Below the pieces are notes generated by a model, which was given only the letters and a program-made list of their open reading frames with translations, was not told the origin of the DNA and made no database searches. From contig CALGLU010000018.1 of NCBI GenBank assembly GCA_937959275.1, forward strand, positions 1 through 64,000: a stretch of DNA of 64,000 nt, given 5' to 3'. Shown here one piece after another: positions 19,413-27,112 of this stretch; position 1 is the first letter of the stretch; the number at the start of each line of letters is the position of its first letter. The translations under genes and the position numbers were made by a program. Origin of the DNA: an uncultured Saprospiraceae bacterium (lineage in GTDB: Bacteria; Bacteroidota; Bacteroidia; Chitinophagales; Saprospiraceae).

Positions 19413-19435
19413 GTACTCTCAATCGGTTGATGCGT

Positions 19436-19443
19436 CAAACATA
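19436..19443 (-). promoter_or_regulatory. -7 promoter element for the dcw operon
   Basis: On the minus strand TATGTTTG fits the Bacteroidota -7 consensus TAnnTTTG. Transcription would start near 19429, about 17 bases before the mraZ start codon. No clear -33 TTG is seen at the expected distance. That position is occupied by the MraZ-box-like repeats. Confidence 0.6.
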
Positions 19444-19450
19444 AAACAGT

Positions 19451-19482
19451 TTTTTCACATTTTCCCACTTTTCTCCACTTTA
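19451..19482 (-). promoter_or_regulatory. mraZ: MraZ-box-like operator repeats
   Basis: Read on the minus strand, AAAGTGGAG, AAAGTGGGA and AAATGTGAA follow each other. The GTG cores lie exactly ten bases apart (forward-strand CAC at 19456, 19466 and 19476). MraZ in other bacteria binds TGGGN or AAAGTGG repeats with ten-base spacing upstream of its own gene. The overlap with the region just upstream of the -7 element suggests autoregulation by blocking or modulating the promoter. Confidence 0.75.
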
Positions 19483-20090
19483 TTCAAAATATATTACAAA
19501 TTTTCATAATCTGTATTAGACTCATTGCATATTGATTACACATAGTGTCTGCTACCAAATCCTCAAAATTTCAATCTTAAAAGCGTATATCCCTTTGGAC
19601 GAGTCAAATATAGATTAAATATTTACATAATGTGTATAATATTGAAAATATGTTCATTAAATATTATATAAATATTTAATATGTAATAAACATCGATGTT
19701 TTAGGCTATTTCCGCCTTTCATTTTTCTGCTACATGTTTGTATTTCGACCTATTTTGATGGATCTATTCTAGAATCATAACACGCCTTCGGCGTTTGAGG
19801 TCTTAATTTTAATTGGCCATGGACTATGTCTATGCCTATTTGATATTAGCCTTTTGGGCTTTTTCACAAGTTCTATTTGAATTACACTTTGTATGATCTG
19901 CAGCCAGGCAATCGGATATCAGTTTATAAGATAATGCAAAGTCTTCTTCTTGACTTCCCAACTCAGACATAATATAGTAAGCTATGTAATACTCCAGAGG
20001 TTTATTATCCTAGTGCATTGTCTAGCCATAAATCTGATAAATAATGGATTATGCGGCTCCTAAATGTTAAAATTTATAATTAAAGGCATA
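19483..20090. other. long AT-rich intergenic region with small inverted repeats
   Basis: Between the divergently transcribed mraZ and sigma-factor genes no intact gene is visible. It holds a perfect 10-base-pair palindromic arm pair ATTAAATATT/AATATTTAAT around a 5-base centre (19656-19680), which could be an operator, and a small GC hairpin ACGCC-TTC-GGCGT at 19782-19794. A degraded coding remnant is listed separately. Confidence 0.5.
19836..20012 (-). pseudogene. possible C-terminal remnant of an unidentified gene
   Basis: On the minus strand a frame of about 57 codons stays open to a TAG at 19836-19838, immediately preceded upstream by an in-frame stop. It has no start codon near its 5' end except one ATG in the middle. 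The encoded text (for example EYYIAYYIMSELG and DCLAADHTKC) looks like real protein with helical character rather than noise. I do not recognise the family. It could be the decayed end of an older gene between the dcw operon and the sigma-factor block. Confidence 0.3.
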
Positions 20091-20140
20091 AAACCCGTCA
20101 CTATTCCAAAGTAATACCATCTATCCAGTAGATTAGGACT
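20091..20140 (+). repeat. flanking repeat copy 1, upstream of the sigma-factor gene
   Basis: AAACCCGTCACTATTC followed by a CCATCTA-containing tail. The same 16-base core occurs perfectly at 25294 and with one change at 24813, after the CHAT gene. The repeat therefore brackets the whole sigma-to-CHAT block. Confidence 0.65.
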
Positions 20141-20157
20141 TTTGAACTATCAACGCT

Positions 20158-20802
20158 ATGAATAGAGAAGCCTGGCAACACATCGTGTATGAAGCAAGAA
20201 CTGGTAATGATGCCTTATTTAGTAAGGCAGTCACCTCCAATTTTGAAGAACATTTTTACACGGCCATCAATCAAACTGTTCAGGATGAAGCCCTAACTAG
20301 AGACATTTACAACTCTACAATGCTTAAATTCTGGGAGAGATTTATCCTTAGGGGTGAAGACCTTCCAGAATCTAACATTGACGGTTACATTTATCAAATG
20401 AGCCGCAATGCCTTTTACGAACTCAGACGACAAAAAACAAATCAGCGTAATCTGAATACCGTTACAATTGAGAGTCAAGAAATCATTGAAAGATATGCTG
20501 GTGACACCACTAACTATGAGAGCTTGGAAGCCAAGGAGAATCGAACTGAAGTGATGAAGAAAGAGGAAATCCTCCATAACATCATTAGTGGTTTGGATCC
20601 AACTTGTCAAGAGATCATTAAGAAAAACATGTTGCAGGGGGTAAGCTTAGTGAATGTCAAGGAGGAGATCGCCTTGTATGGTACATACAATGCCATTGTG
20701 CAAAAAAAGAAGCGCTGCATGAATATGTTATCTAAACGATTAAAGTTAGCATTTAAAGAGAAAAATTACATTTTAACCATTCAGTACGATGAAAGACAAT
20801 AA
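20158..20802 (+). CDS. ECF-like sigma-70 family RNA polymerase sigma factor
   Basis: A 214-residue protein with the two-domain layout of extracytoplasmic-function sigma factors. Residues about 45-95 match region 2 (DIYNSTMLKFWERF, then NIDGYIYQMSRNAFYELRR). Residues about 135-190 match region 4, with a helix-turn-helix-like segment (LDPTCQEIIKKNMLQGVSLVNVK would be split across it). The family is divergent, so the exact ECF group is unknown. The stop overlaps the start of the next gene by 14 bases, the arrangement often seen for a sigma factor and its membrane regulator. It probably transcribes its own block and unknown targets. Confidence 0.8.
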   Translation: MNREAWQHIVYEARTGNDALFSKAVTSNFEEHFYTAINQTVQDEALTRDIYNSTMLKFWERFILRGEDLPESNIDGYIYQMSRNAFYELRRQKTNQRNLNTVTIESQEIIERYAGDTTNYESLEAKENRTEVMKKEEILHNIISGLDPTCQEIIKKNMLQGVSLVNVKEEIALYGTYNAIVQKKKRCMNMLSKRLKLAFKEKNYILTIQYDERQ

Positions 20803-21526
20803 GAACATATTACGACGTGCCTTGGATTTTGATTTAAACGAGGCAGAGCTGGCAGCTTTTTATAAGACGACTGAGCAATCAGAGACTTTTCATGATGATG
20901 TGCTCGCTGAGCAGCTGGCAGAAGATTTATTTGCGCCGGAAAAGGCGCTGCTGCTGGCGGAGAAGAGGAAGGAGTTGGAGGCGCTTGAGATGAAGCCTAA
21001 ACAGAAGGGATTTGTATTGCCTTTGCGGTTGCTGGGTGTGGCGGCTGGGGTGGTTGCGCTGGTGGGGATGTTGGTTTTGATGCGGCCGGATGGTGGTGGT
21101 GAGATTACGGAGGAGATGGTGGCGGAGTTTAGTGAGTTGGCGCGGGGGGCGTATTCTCCTGAGGTGTTGGCTGCGCTGGAGAGGTCGGATGAGGTGAGTG
21201 ATGCGCGGAGTGAGCATATTGAGTTGGTGCGGGCGTTTGAGAAAAAGGATTATGAGTTTGTTTTGGAGAATACTGTTGGGGAGGAGAGAGCTGGGGAGGT
21301 GCGGTTGTTGAGGGCGCGGGTGTTGATGGATTTGGGGCGGTATGGTGAAGGATTGGAGATATTGGAGGGGATTGATGAAGAGGAGTTGATGCAGCGGGAT
21401 GCTTGGTTGTGGATGCGGGCTGAGGGGGAGTTGAATGTCAAAACCCATGAAGGTTTTGAAGCTATTACGAAGAAGATTAAAGATGAAAAATTACCAGGAT
21501 ATCTTATGATCAAAAAGAATAACTGA
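20789..21526 (+). CDS. single-pass membrane protein, candidate anti-sigma factor or sensor
   Basis: A 245-residue protein with an acidic N-terminal part (1-74) that would be cytoplasmic, one membrane span at about 77-98 (LRLLGVAAGVVALVGMLVLM), and a C-terminal part with helix pairs resembling TPR-type repeats (LLRARVLMDLGRYGEGLEILEG). I recognise no family. Overlap with the sigma gene and the topology suggest a transmembrane anti-sigma factor, by inference only. Bases about 20930-21440 are strikingly G-rich on this strand: in 21121-21180 I count 28 G and 10 C. Codons such as GCG, GAG, GTG, TTG and CGG replace the A/T-ending ones used by the neighbours. Confidence 0.6.
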   Translation: MKDNKNILRRALDFDLNEAELAAFYKTTEQSETFHDDVLAEQLAEDLFAPEKALLLAEKRKELEALEMKPKQKGFVLPLRLLGVAAGVVALVGMLVLMRPDGGGEITEEMVAEFSELARGAYSPEVLAALERSDEVSDARSEHIELVRAFEKKDYEFVLENTVGEERAGEVRLLRARVLMDLGRYGEGLEILEGIDEEELMQRDAWLWMRAEGELNVKTHEGFEAITKKIKDEKLPGYLMIKKNN

Positions 21527-21654
21527 ATAATTAATATCATGAAACAATACACCTATTTGAAAATAGTATTTTACTAATACATACTTTAATAACTTATTTA
21601 ATAAATTCTCTCATAAAAAATAGCAAATAAATAAAATTACATAAATTTAATACT

Positions 21655-22059
21655 ATGAAATTAACACAAAAAATTACAAAATCCTTAGGTGTACTAGCAT
21701 TGATCTTTACTTTTGCCCTGAGTGTGTCGGCACAGCAAAGAACAATTACAACTCACGTCTCAGGTGATGGCGGCTCAGGCAATATCAGCAATCTGGTACC
21801 AATAGATTTTTTTTTAAAGTACCATCAAAATAGCAGAAAGCTGACTATCTCAAATCTTGACCATTCTCCTGTTAATTTTAGAAGTGTTGCTTTAGTACAA
21901 GTATCATCTTCAGGTACATACAGAGCACTTACCAAATATTATAGTGGTAGATCAACACGTACATTTTACCCTGCCTCATATGGAATAAATGGTATTTGCA
22001 CATTGATTATTGTCGACCGATATGGAAAACGTTTTACATTAAACTTTTACGTGAATTAA
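21655..22059 (+). CDS. small secreted protein of unknown function
   Basis: A 134-residue protein with a clear signal peptide (MKLTQKITKSLGVLALIFTFALSVSA then QQ at about 26-28), followed by a beta-rich mature part of about 107 residues with many Ser, Thr and Tyr (SSSGTYRALTKYYSG, LIIVDRYGKRF). No cysteine pair pattern or known domain is visible. It sits between the membrane protein and the CHAT gene on the same strand, 15 bases before the CHAT start, so it is probably co-expressed with it. It could be a ligand, substrate or structural partner. No function can be assigned. Confidence 0.65.
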   Translation: MKLTQKITKSLGVLALIFTFALSVSAQQRTITTHVSGDGGSGNISNLVPIDFFLKYHQNSRKLTISNLDHSPVNFRSVALVQVSSSGTYRALTKYYSGRSTRTFYPASYGINGICTLIIVDRYGKRFTLNFYVN

Positions 22060-22074
22060 TAAAGTCAAACTAGA

Positions 22075-24810
22075 GTGTCAGGGCGTTATGTTATATTAAT
22101 TCTATTATTCTGCAATTCGACTAATATTCTGCTATGTCAGTGTACTACAGAAGATGATTACTGGAGAATATTAGATGATGCGGATTCAGGAATTAATACT
22201 GACAGCGCTCCTGACAATCTTATTGCTTGCTATCAGCACTTTTTAACGGAACAGGATACTGGCTTCGCATTATACAGCTTGAACTACGCCCTATATTTTA
22301 GTCTTACTATTGATAATGTCTCCCAAACATCTAAATATATAGATGAGTTCGAATTACAAATAAATAACAGTTCACTAAATACTGACCATGCATTAACCAC
22401 TGATCTCCAATACATTAATGCCTTATTAAATTTCAAACTTGGTAATACAGACCTTTATAATTATTATTGCAAAGAGTATCTCAAAAAATATAGAGTAAAA
22501 GGTAAAGGAAGTTTTCCGCACGAATCCATTTATGAATTTCTTGGCTTAGCAGAATTTACAATTGGAGACTATAATAAGTCAATTCAATACTATAAACAGG
22601 GCCTATCCCTAACTGATAAAGAGTCTCACGATTTTAATTCTAGAAACCTGGCGCTAATCTCATGGGCATACTTGAAATTAAATGACGTAAGTGAAGCTGA
22701 AAAATATTTGAAACTATCTGAAAAGCAATTCAATAATTTTGATGAATATAATGACATTTATTATAGAAATTTAGCCACCTATTATGTTAAATTAGGTGAC
22801 TTTACTTTAGCAAATAAATATTTACACCAGGCATTAGATCTGAATCCTCAAAATCAAGCAAAAGTAAACTTATTACTTTTAAAAGGTGAAATACAATTAT
22901 TAACTTCTGATTCACTTGTGAATGAAACTTTTCAACAAGCTTACCAACTAAGCAAAGATTCACTAGAATATAACAAATACAAAACTGCAGATGTATTGTT
23001 GAAAATTGGCAAATCCTATTTTGATCAAGAAAATTATGATCAATCTCTTTATTATCTTAATCTTTGCATTGAAACTGTATGGGATAATCAAAAAACAAAC
23101 AACAATTTTCATTCCATCTTAAATCCAAGGCTTGCTATAGAAGCACTAACGTTAAAGTCCAACATTTTATCGATCTCAAAAGACTATGAAAAATCGATGC
23201 ATGTATGTCAGCAGTCAATTAAAGTCTTAAATCATTTATTTAAACATAAAATTAGTAGCCTTCAATCTTCCACTGCCTTCATCTCAAAAATTAGAAATCA
23301 ATATGCCAAAATCATCCAAAATTTTGCAAGTTCAGAATTCAATGAATATAGTTTTACTGTGGCACAACAAACAAAAGCCATTTTATTAAGCTTGAAACTC
23401 AATGAAAGCAATGCTAATAAACAATTTAATGTAAATCAAACCGATTTATCTCAAATCAACAAGCTTAGATCCAGGCTAAGTTATCTAAATTCAAAACTTG
23501 CCAACCCTAGAATGATTGACAACTTAGACTCCATCGAATTGATGGTGATACATAATACTAGCATTCTTGATAGTCTAATGCAACAAATTGAATCAAAGCA
23601 TCCTTTATTACATAAGTTGAAATATGCGGATGCTCCATCGCGTGATATAGAAGAAATTCAATCTGGTCTAACTGATAATGACTCAGCGCTAATCGAATAT
23701 TTTCTTGGTGAAGACAACCTGTACACATTCCTTATTACAAAAGATGGATTTGAAGTCATTACGACTGAAATAGACTCTATTTTCACCAATCACATTTTTA
23801 ATTTGAACTTACATATTAGGTCACTAATTAGCGAAGTGAGTTTTGGCTCTTTCGTTCAATCTTCCGAATACTTATATGATAAATTGCTAGGCGGAATAAA
23901 AGAAAAATTGGGCGCAGATATAGATCAATTGTATATCATACCAGATAGCGAAATCAATTATATCCCCTTCGAAGTACTCATCAATAAAGCCCCAGAAGAA
24001 GCAAGCCAATCCAGATATGACCTCCTAACCTACGCGGTCAAAGATTACTCCATTTCTTATCACTATTCCAGTGCCTTACTTTACCAAGACAACACTAAGT
24101 TAACAGATAATATCACAGAGTTTGCTCCTTCTTTCACCAGTACTTTCTCTCATGAAGAAAATCTAGAATCTTTACTTTATAACAAAGAAGAAGTCCTCAT
24201 TATAAACAACATCACTGACGGCCAGATCAATATCGACACTGCCGCCAACCTTAAAAACCTAAAACAATCTGTAAATAATTATCGTATAGTACACCTTGCC
24301 ACCCACGCTACCTGTAACGACACTCTACCCTTTGAAAGCAAAATCTACTTTGAAGATGGTCCTCTATATGCCTACGAAATCTATAATATGCCCCACAAAC
24401 TAGAACTCGCCGTCCTCAGCGCCTGCGAAACAGGCACCGGAGCCCTCAAAAACGGCGAAGGTCTCATGAGCCTCGCCCGCGCCTTCATCTCTAGCGGCTG
24501 CAAATCAGTCATCACCTCCCTCTGGAATGTCAACGATAAAAAAAGCGTAGACATCATGAAGTCTTTCTATACCAACTTATACAAAGGCAATCCCGTCGGC
24601 GAGTCCCTGACAAACGCCAAACGAGAATATCTCGAAAACTTAAATTCCGTTTCTGACGCCCATCCCTACCACTGGGCGACATTCATCACCATCGGCAATG
24701 CCGACATGGCAATCCCAACCTTTCCCTTTATCCCTATCTTTGGCGGTATCGCACTATTATGCCTCGCTGCACTCCTTTTCTGGAGAACTAAAAAAGTTAA
24801 AAAAACTTAG
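22075..24810 (+). CDS. TPR-CHAT protein, putative extracytoplasmic cysteine protease
   Basis: A 911-residue protein from a GTG start. A hydrophobic N-terminus (about 5-20) reads as a signal peptide. Residues about 50-420 form tetratricopeptide-like helix pairs (for example EFTIGDYNKSIQYYKQGLSL). A C-terminal CHAT domain, a caspase/separase-like clan CD protease fold, spans about 600-880. The catalytic dyad is likely H744 in HLATHA and C784 in LSACETGTG. A membrane span at about 882-902 and a positive tail (RTKKVKK) end the protein, so the CHAT domain should lie outside the cytoplasm. The last ~500 bases use many more C-ending codons than the first half. The 3' end is duplicated downstream. 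Confidence 0.85.
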   Translation: MSGRYVILILLFCNSTNILLCQCTTEDDYWRILDDADSGINTDSAPDNLIACYQHFLTEQDTGFALYSLNYALYFSLTIDNVSQTSKYIDEFELQINNSSLNTDHALTTDLQYINALLNFKLGNTDLYNYYCKEYLKKYRVKGKGSFPHESIYEFLGLAEFTIGDYNKSIQYYKQGLSLTDKESHDFNSRNLALISWAYLKLNDVSEAEKYLKLSEKQFNNFDEYNDIYYRNLATYYVKLGDFTLANKYLHQALDLNPQNQAKVNLLLLKGEIQLLTSDSLVNETFQQAYQLSKDSLEYNKYKTADVLLKIGKSYFDQENYDQSLYYLNLCIETVWDNQKTNNNFHSILNPRLAIEALTLKSNILSISKDYEKSMHVCQQSIKVLNHLFKHKISSLQSSTAFISKIRNQYAKIIQNFASSEFNEYSFTVAQQTKAILLSLKLNESNANKQFNVNQTDLSQINKLRSRLSYLNSKLANPRMIDNLDSIELMVIHNTSILDSLMQQIESKHPLLHKLKYADAPSRDIEEIQSGLTDNDSALIEYFLGEDNLYTFLITKDGFEVITTEIDSIFTNHIFNLNLHIRSLISEVSFGSFVQSSEYLYDKLLGGIKEKLGADIDQLYIIPDSEINYIPFEVLINKAPEEASQSRYDLLTYAVKDYSISYHYSSALLYQDNTKLTDNITEFAPSFTSTFSHEENLESLLYNKEEVLIINNITDGQINIDTAANLKNLKQSVNNYRIVHLATHATCNDTLPFESKIYFEDGPLYAYEIYNMPHKLELAVLSACETGTGALKNGEGLMSLARAFISSGCKSVITSLWNVNDKKSVDIMKSFYTNLYKGNPVGESLTNAKREYLENLNSVSDAHPYHWATFITIGNADMAIPTFPFIPIFGGIALLCLAALLFWRTKKVKKT

Positions 24811-24930
24811 TCAAACCCATCACTATTCAAAACTTAATCCATCTACTCTATAGATAGGTCTACGATGTGTATTCCTATTCATAGCGGTGAGGCTATCCTT
24901 TTGGTTAGACTCATTTTTTGTCTTGAAATC
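24686..24930 (+). repeat. direct repeat copy A: CHAT gene 3' end, motif and terminator
   Basis: This stretch recurs 480 bases downstream at 25166-25405 with only a few changes. It covers the last 40 or so codons of the CHAT gene, the AAACCC(A/G)TCACTATTC motif and a terminator-like hairpin. In this copy the hairpin TGAGGCTA/TAGACTCA has one mismatch. Confidence 0.9.
24889..24920 (+). terminator. imperfect terminator after the CHAT gene
   Basis: TGAGGCTA at 24889-24896 pairs with TTAGACTCA after an internal CC/GG pair, with one mismatch in the stem, followed by a run of T. The second copy downstream pairs perfectly. Confidence 0.6.
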
Positions 24931-24961
24931 GATTACTGATCTACCACTCACCTGCTAATTT

Positions 24962-25100
24962 GGGCAATCAAAAAACCTTATAAGTTTATCCAGTCTTTGA
25001 ATCTGCATTGTTTAGTTTTCACAATATGTATTAATCATTTGCTGTATAAGGCAATCAAAAAACCTATAAGGTTTATCTAGTAGCCAATCTGCATGCATTA
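24962..25100 (+). repeat. short direct repeat pair
   Basis: GGCAATCAAAAAACCTTATAA with its continuation (24962-24994) recurs at 25050-25081 as GGCAATCAAAAAACCTATAAG. Both are followed within 20 bases by AATCTGCAT. This is further sign of local duplication in the gap between the CHAT and M43 genes. Confidence 0.6.
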
Positions 25101-25281
25101 TTCCACCCTCATGCAATCCTTCTACAAACACCTCTGGTCAGGCCAACTGTAGGTGCATCCCTTACTCACCATCGGCAATGCCGACATGGCAATCCCAACC
25201 TTTCCCTTTATCCCTATCTTTGGCGGTATCGCACTATTATGCCTCGCTGCACTCCTCTTCTGGAGAACTAAAAAATGTTAA
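25093..25281 (+). pseudogene. remnant of a second CHAT gene with internal deletion
   Basis: In one frame the sequence reads STLMQSFYKHLWSGQL, then TAG at 25150-25152, then VHPLLTIGNADMAIPTF and on through the same C-terminal membrane span as the intact CHAT protein, ending FWRTKKC at TAA 25279-25281. The first part matches the intact protein's IMKSFYTNLYKG region but is not identical, so it comes from a paralogue. The second part is almost identical to the intact 3' end. The segment between the two, which should hold about 30 codons, is missing. This looks like an in-frame deletion with later gene conversion. Confidence 0.75.
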
Positions 25282-25293
25282 AAAAACTTAGCC

Positions 25294-25398
25294 AAACCCG
25301 TCACTATTCAAAACTTAATCCATCTACTGCATAGATAGGTCTACGATGTGTATTCCTATTCATAGCGGTGAGGCTATCCTTTTGGGTAGCCTCATTTT
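25294..25398 (+). repeat. flanking repeat copy 3 with a perfect terminator hairpin
   Basis: AAACCCGTCACTATTC at 25294-25309 matches the motif before the sigma gene base for base. It is followed by CCATCTACTGCATAGATAGG and then the hairpin TGAGGCTA/TAGCCTCA (25369-25394), perfectly paired, with CATTTTGTT after it. This hairpin is a plausible terminator. Confidence 0.65.
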
Positions 25399-25533
25399 GT
25401 TATCCCATCCCCATATTAATTAGATTAAAGAATGACGCTTAGGCAACACATGACCTGTTTTTTCATGGGTATTGCATCAATTCTAGCTTTTCATTCGTTA
25501 TTGGACTATTGATCCATTGTAGATCCTTAGCCT

Positions 25534-27006
25534 ATGCAAAAATCCTTGTTATTTACTGTACTTTATTCAATTTGTTTCATTTCAAGTAGTTTTGGACAAG
25601 CTTGTCTTGAAGTTAGTGAAGATCCAAATTTTGATCAAGAAGAATTTGATGGCTTCCTAACCAGTTTTGCCAATAAAAAGAAAGGTAATATAAAAGATCA
25701 AATCCCTATTACTGTTCATGTTGCAGAATCTGTACAAGGAGCTTCAGGGCTATCTAATGAAGTGATTAAAACTACCATTAATAGAGTAAATGGATATTTC
25801 AATGATGCTGGAATAGAATTTATTCTTTGTGGAGCACCACGTTTAATATTCGGAGAACAAACCTATTTTAGAGAAAATGCAGATATTCTAAATGGACAAA
25901 ATTATGTTACTGAAACGCTTAATATTTATTTTGTTGAAGGAATAACTGACCCCAATTCAGGAGTTGGTGGATTTTCTTTCTTCCCATGGACAAGAACTCC
26001 CGAGACTCGATATGTGATTATGTCATGGAACTTTCCAAACGTTGCTGGCGTCCTAGCTCATGAAATAGGACATTATTATGGATTATATCACACTCACGCT
26101 TCCTTTTTAGGCGTAGAACTTGCCGATGGATCCAACTGTAGAAATGCAGGAGACCAATTATGTGATACCCCAGCAGACTATAACTTTCTTGCTGGAGGTC
26201 TAGATCGATGCAAATATGTAGGAACTTTTAAAGATCCTGTCGGTAATGACTATAATCCTAACCCTAAAAACATCATGTCTTATGCTCCCAGTAATTGCAT
26301 GAGTGAATTAACATTGGAACAATCAGCTCGAATTAATTTCTACCATACAACAGACATCACATACCTCACCTCCGAGTGCTCCTTCCCAGACTTCCTCATC
26401 TCCTCATCCGAGCCCTCAAAATCCATCCGCGCCGACGAAGACATCAACGTCACCTACGACCTCGACATAGACGGCGACATCAAACTCAACGAAATCGAAG
26501 TCTACTTCTGGCTCTCCGATGATCAAACAGAACTCGGCACCATCATCCAAAAAGAAACAATCACGCTCCCACCTGGCAGCACCACACTCGACCTCGACTT
26601 CAGCATCGACTTCCCTATCAACAGAAGCACTAATACTTACTACCTCACCGCACAAGTCGACCCTGAATTCAGAGTCCTCGAACAAGAAGAAGGAAATAAT
26701 CTTCACACCATCACAGTCACCGTTGACAATTCAGCACTAGAAGATCAAGTCGTCTTTGCCAACCCTGTCAGCAACAATATTCTCAAAATATTCTTACGTG
26801 ATAACTCCACTAAAACAGAACTCAATTTTTATATCTGGGACCACCTTGGCAGATTACACAAAACCGTTAATGCATTCAAAAACAGAGATGAATATTTCGA
26901 AGAAATCGATATCTCATCACTAGCTAATGGCCTCTATATCCTAGAAGCTAATTTTCCCGATAAAGGCAGATCTCAGTCCTTCAATTTTTATAAGCAAAGC
27001 TTTTGA
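25534..27006 (+). CDS. secreted M43-type metalloprotease with T9SS type A C-terminus
   Basis: A 490-residue zinc protease. After a signal peptide (MQKSLLFTVLYSICFISSSFG) comes a pappalysin-like (M43) catalytic domain with HEIGHYYGLYHTH: H176, E177, H180 and H186. The Met-turn is NIMSY at M248. Residues about 285-400 look like a CARDB/Ig-like domain. The last ~85 residues (VVFANPVSNN to the end) are a type A sorting domain for the type IX secretion system. The CARDB part, 26360-26690, is C-rich: in 26401-26460 I count 25 C and 9 G, unlike the first half of the gene. The substrate is unknown. Confidence 0.88.
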   Translation: MQKSLLFTVLYSICFISSSFGQACLEVSEDPNFDQEEFDGFLTSFANKKKGNIKDQIPITVHVAESVQGASGLSNEVIKTTINRVNGYFNDAGIEFILCGAPRLIFGEQTYFRENADILNGQNYVTETLNIYFVEGITDPNSGVGGFSFFPWTRTPETRYVIMSWNFPNVAGVLAHEIGHYYGLYHTHASFLGVELADGSNCRNAGDQLCDTPADYNFLAGGLDRCKYVGTFKDPVGNDYNPNPKNIMSYAPSNCMSELTLEQSARINFYHTTDITYLTSECSFPDFLISSSEPSKSIRADEDINVTYDLDIDGDIKLNEIEVYFWLSDDQTELGTIIQKETITLPPGSTTLDLDFSIDFPINRSTNTYYLTAQVDPEFRVLEQEEGNNLHTITVTVDNSALEDQVVFANPVSNNILKIFLRDNSTKTELNFYIWDHLGRLHKTVNAFKNRDEYFEEIDISSLANGLYILEANFPDKGRSQSFNFYKQSF

Positions 27007-27112
27007 TTGGTGGTTTGTAATTGGTGATTCGTGATTCTGTGGCTAATTCACTTGCAAAGGGAGCACCACTCAACACTCAAAACTCAAAACTCAACACTGC
27101 GACCAAAGGGAG

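Noticed and set aside
20927-21448. A proline-, leucine- and histidine-rich frame on the minus strand
   Set aside because: It is the antisense shadow of the G-rich plus-strand gene. Its composition follows from that skew, and it has no recognisable domain.
22075-24810. Link to the type III-E CRISPR TPR-CHAT protease
   Set aside because: No CRISPR array or effector is in the window, and this protein has a signal peptide and a membrane anchor, unlike the cytoplasmic Craspase subunit.
26416-26706. A valine- and aspartate-rich frame on the minus strand within the M43 gene
   Set aside because: It is a composition effect of the C-rich island; the plus strand encodes the coherent CARDB-like domain.
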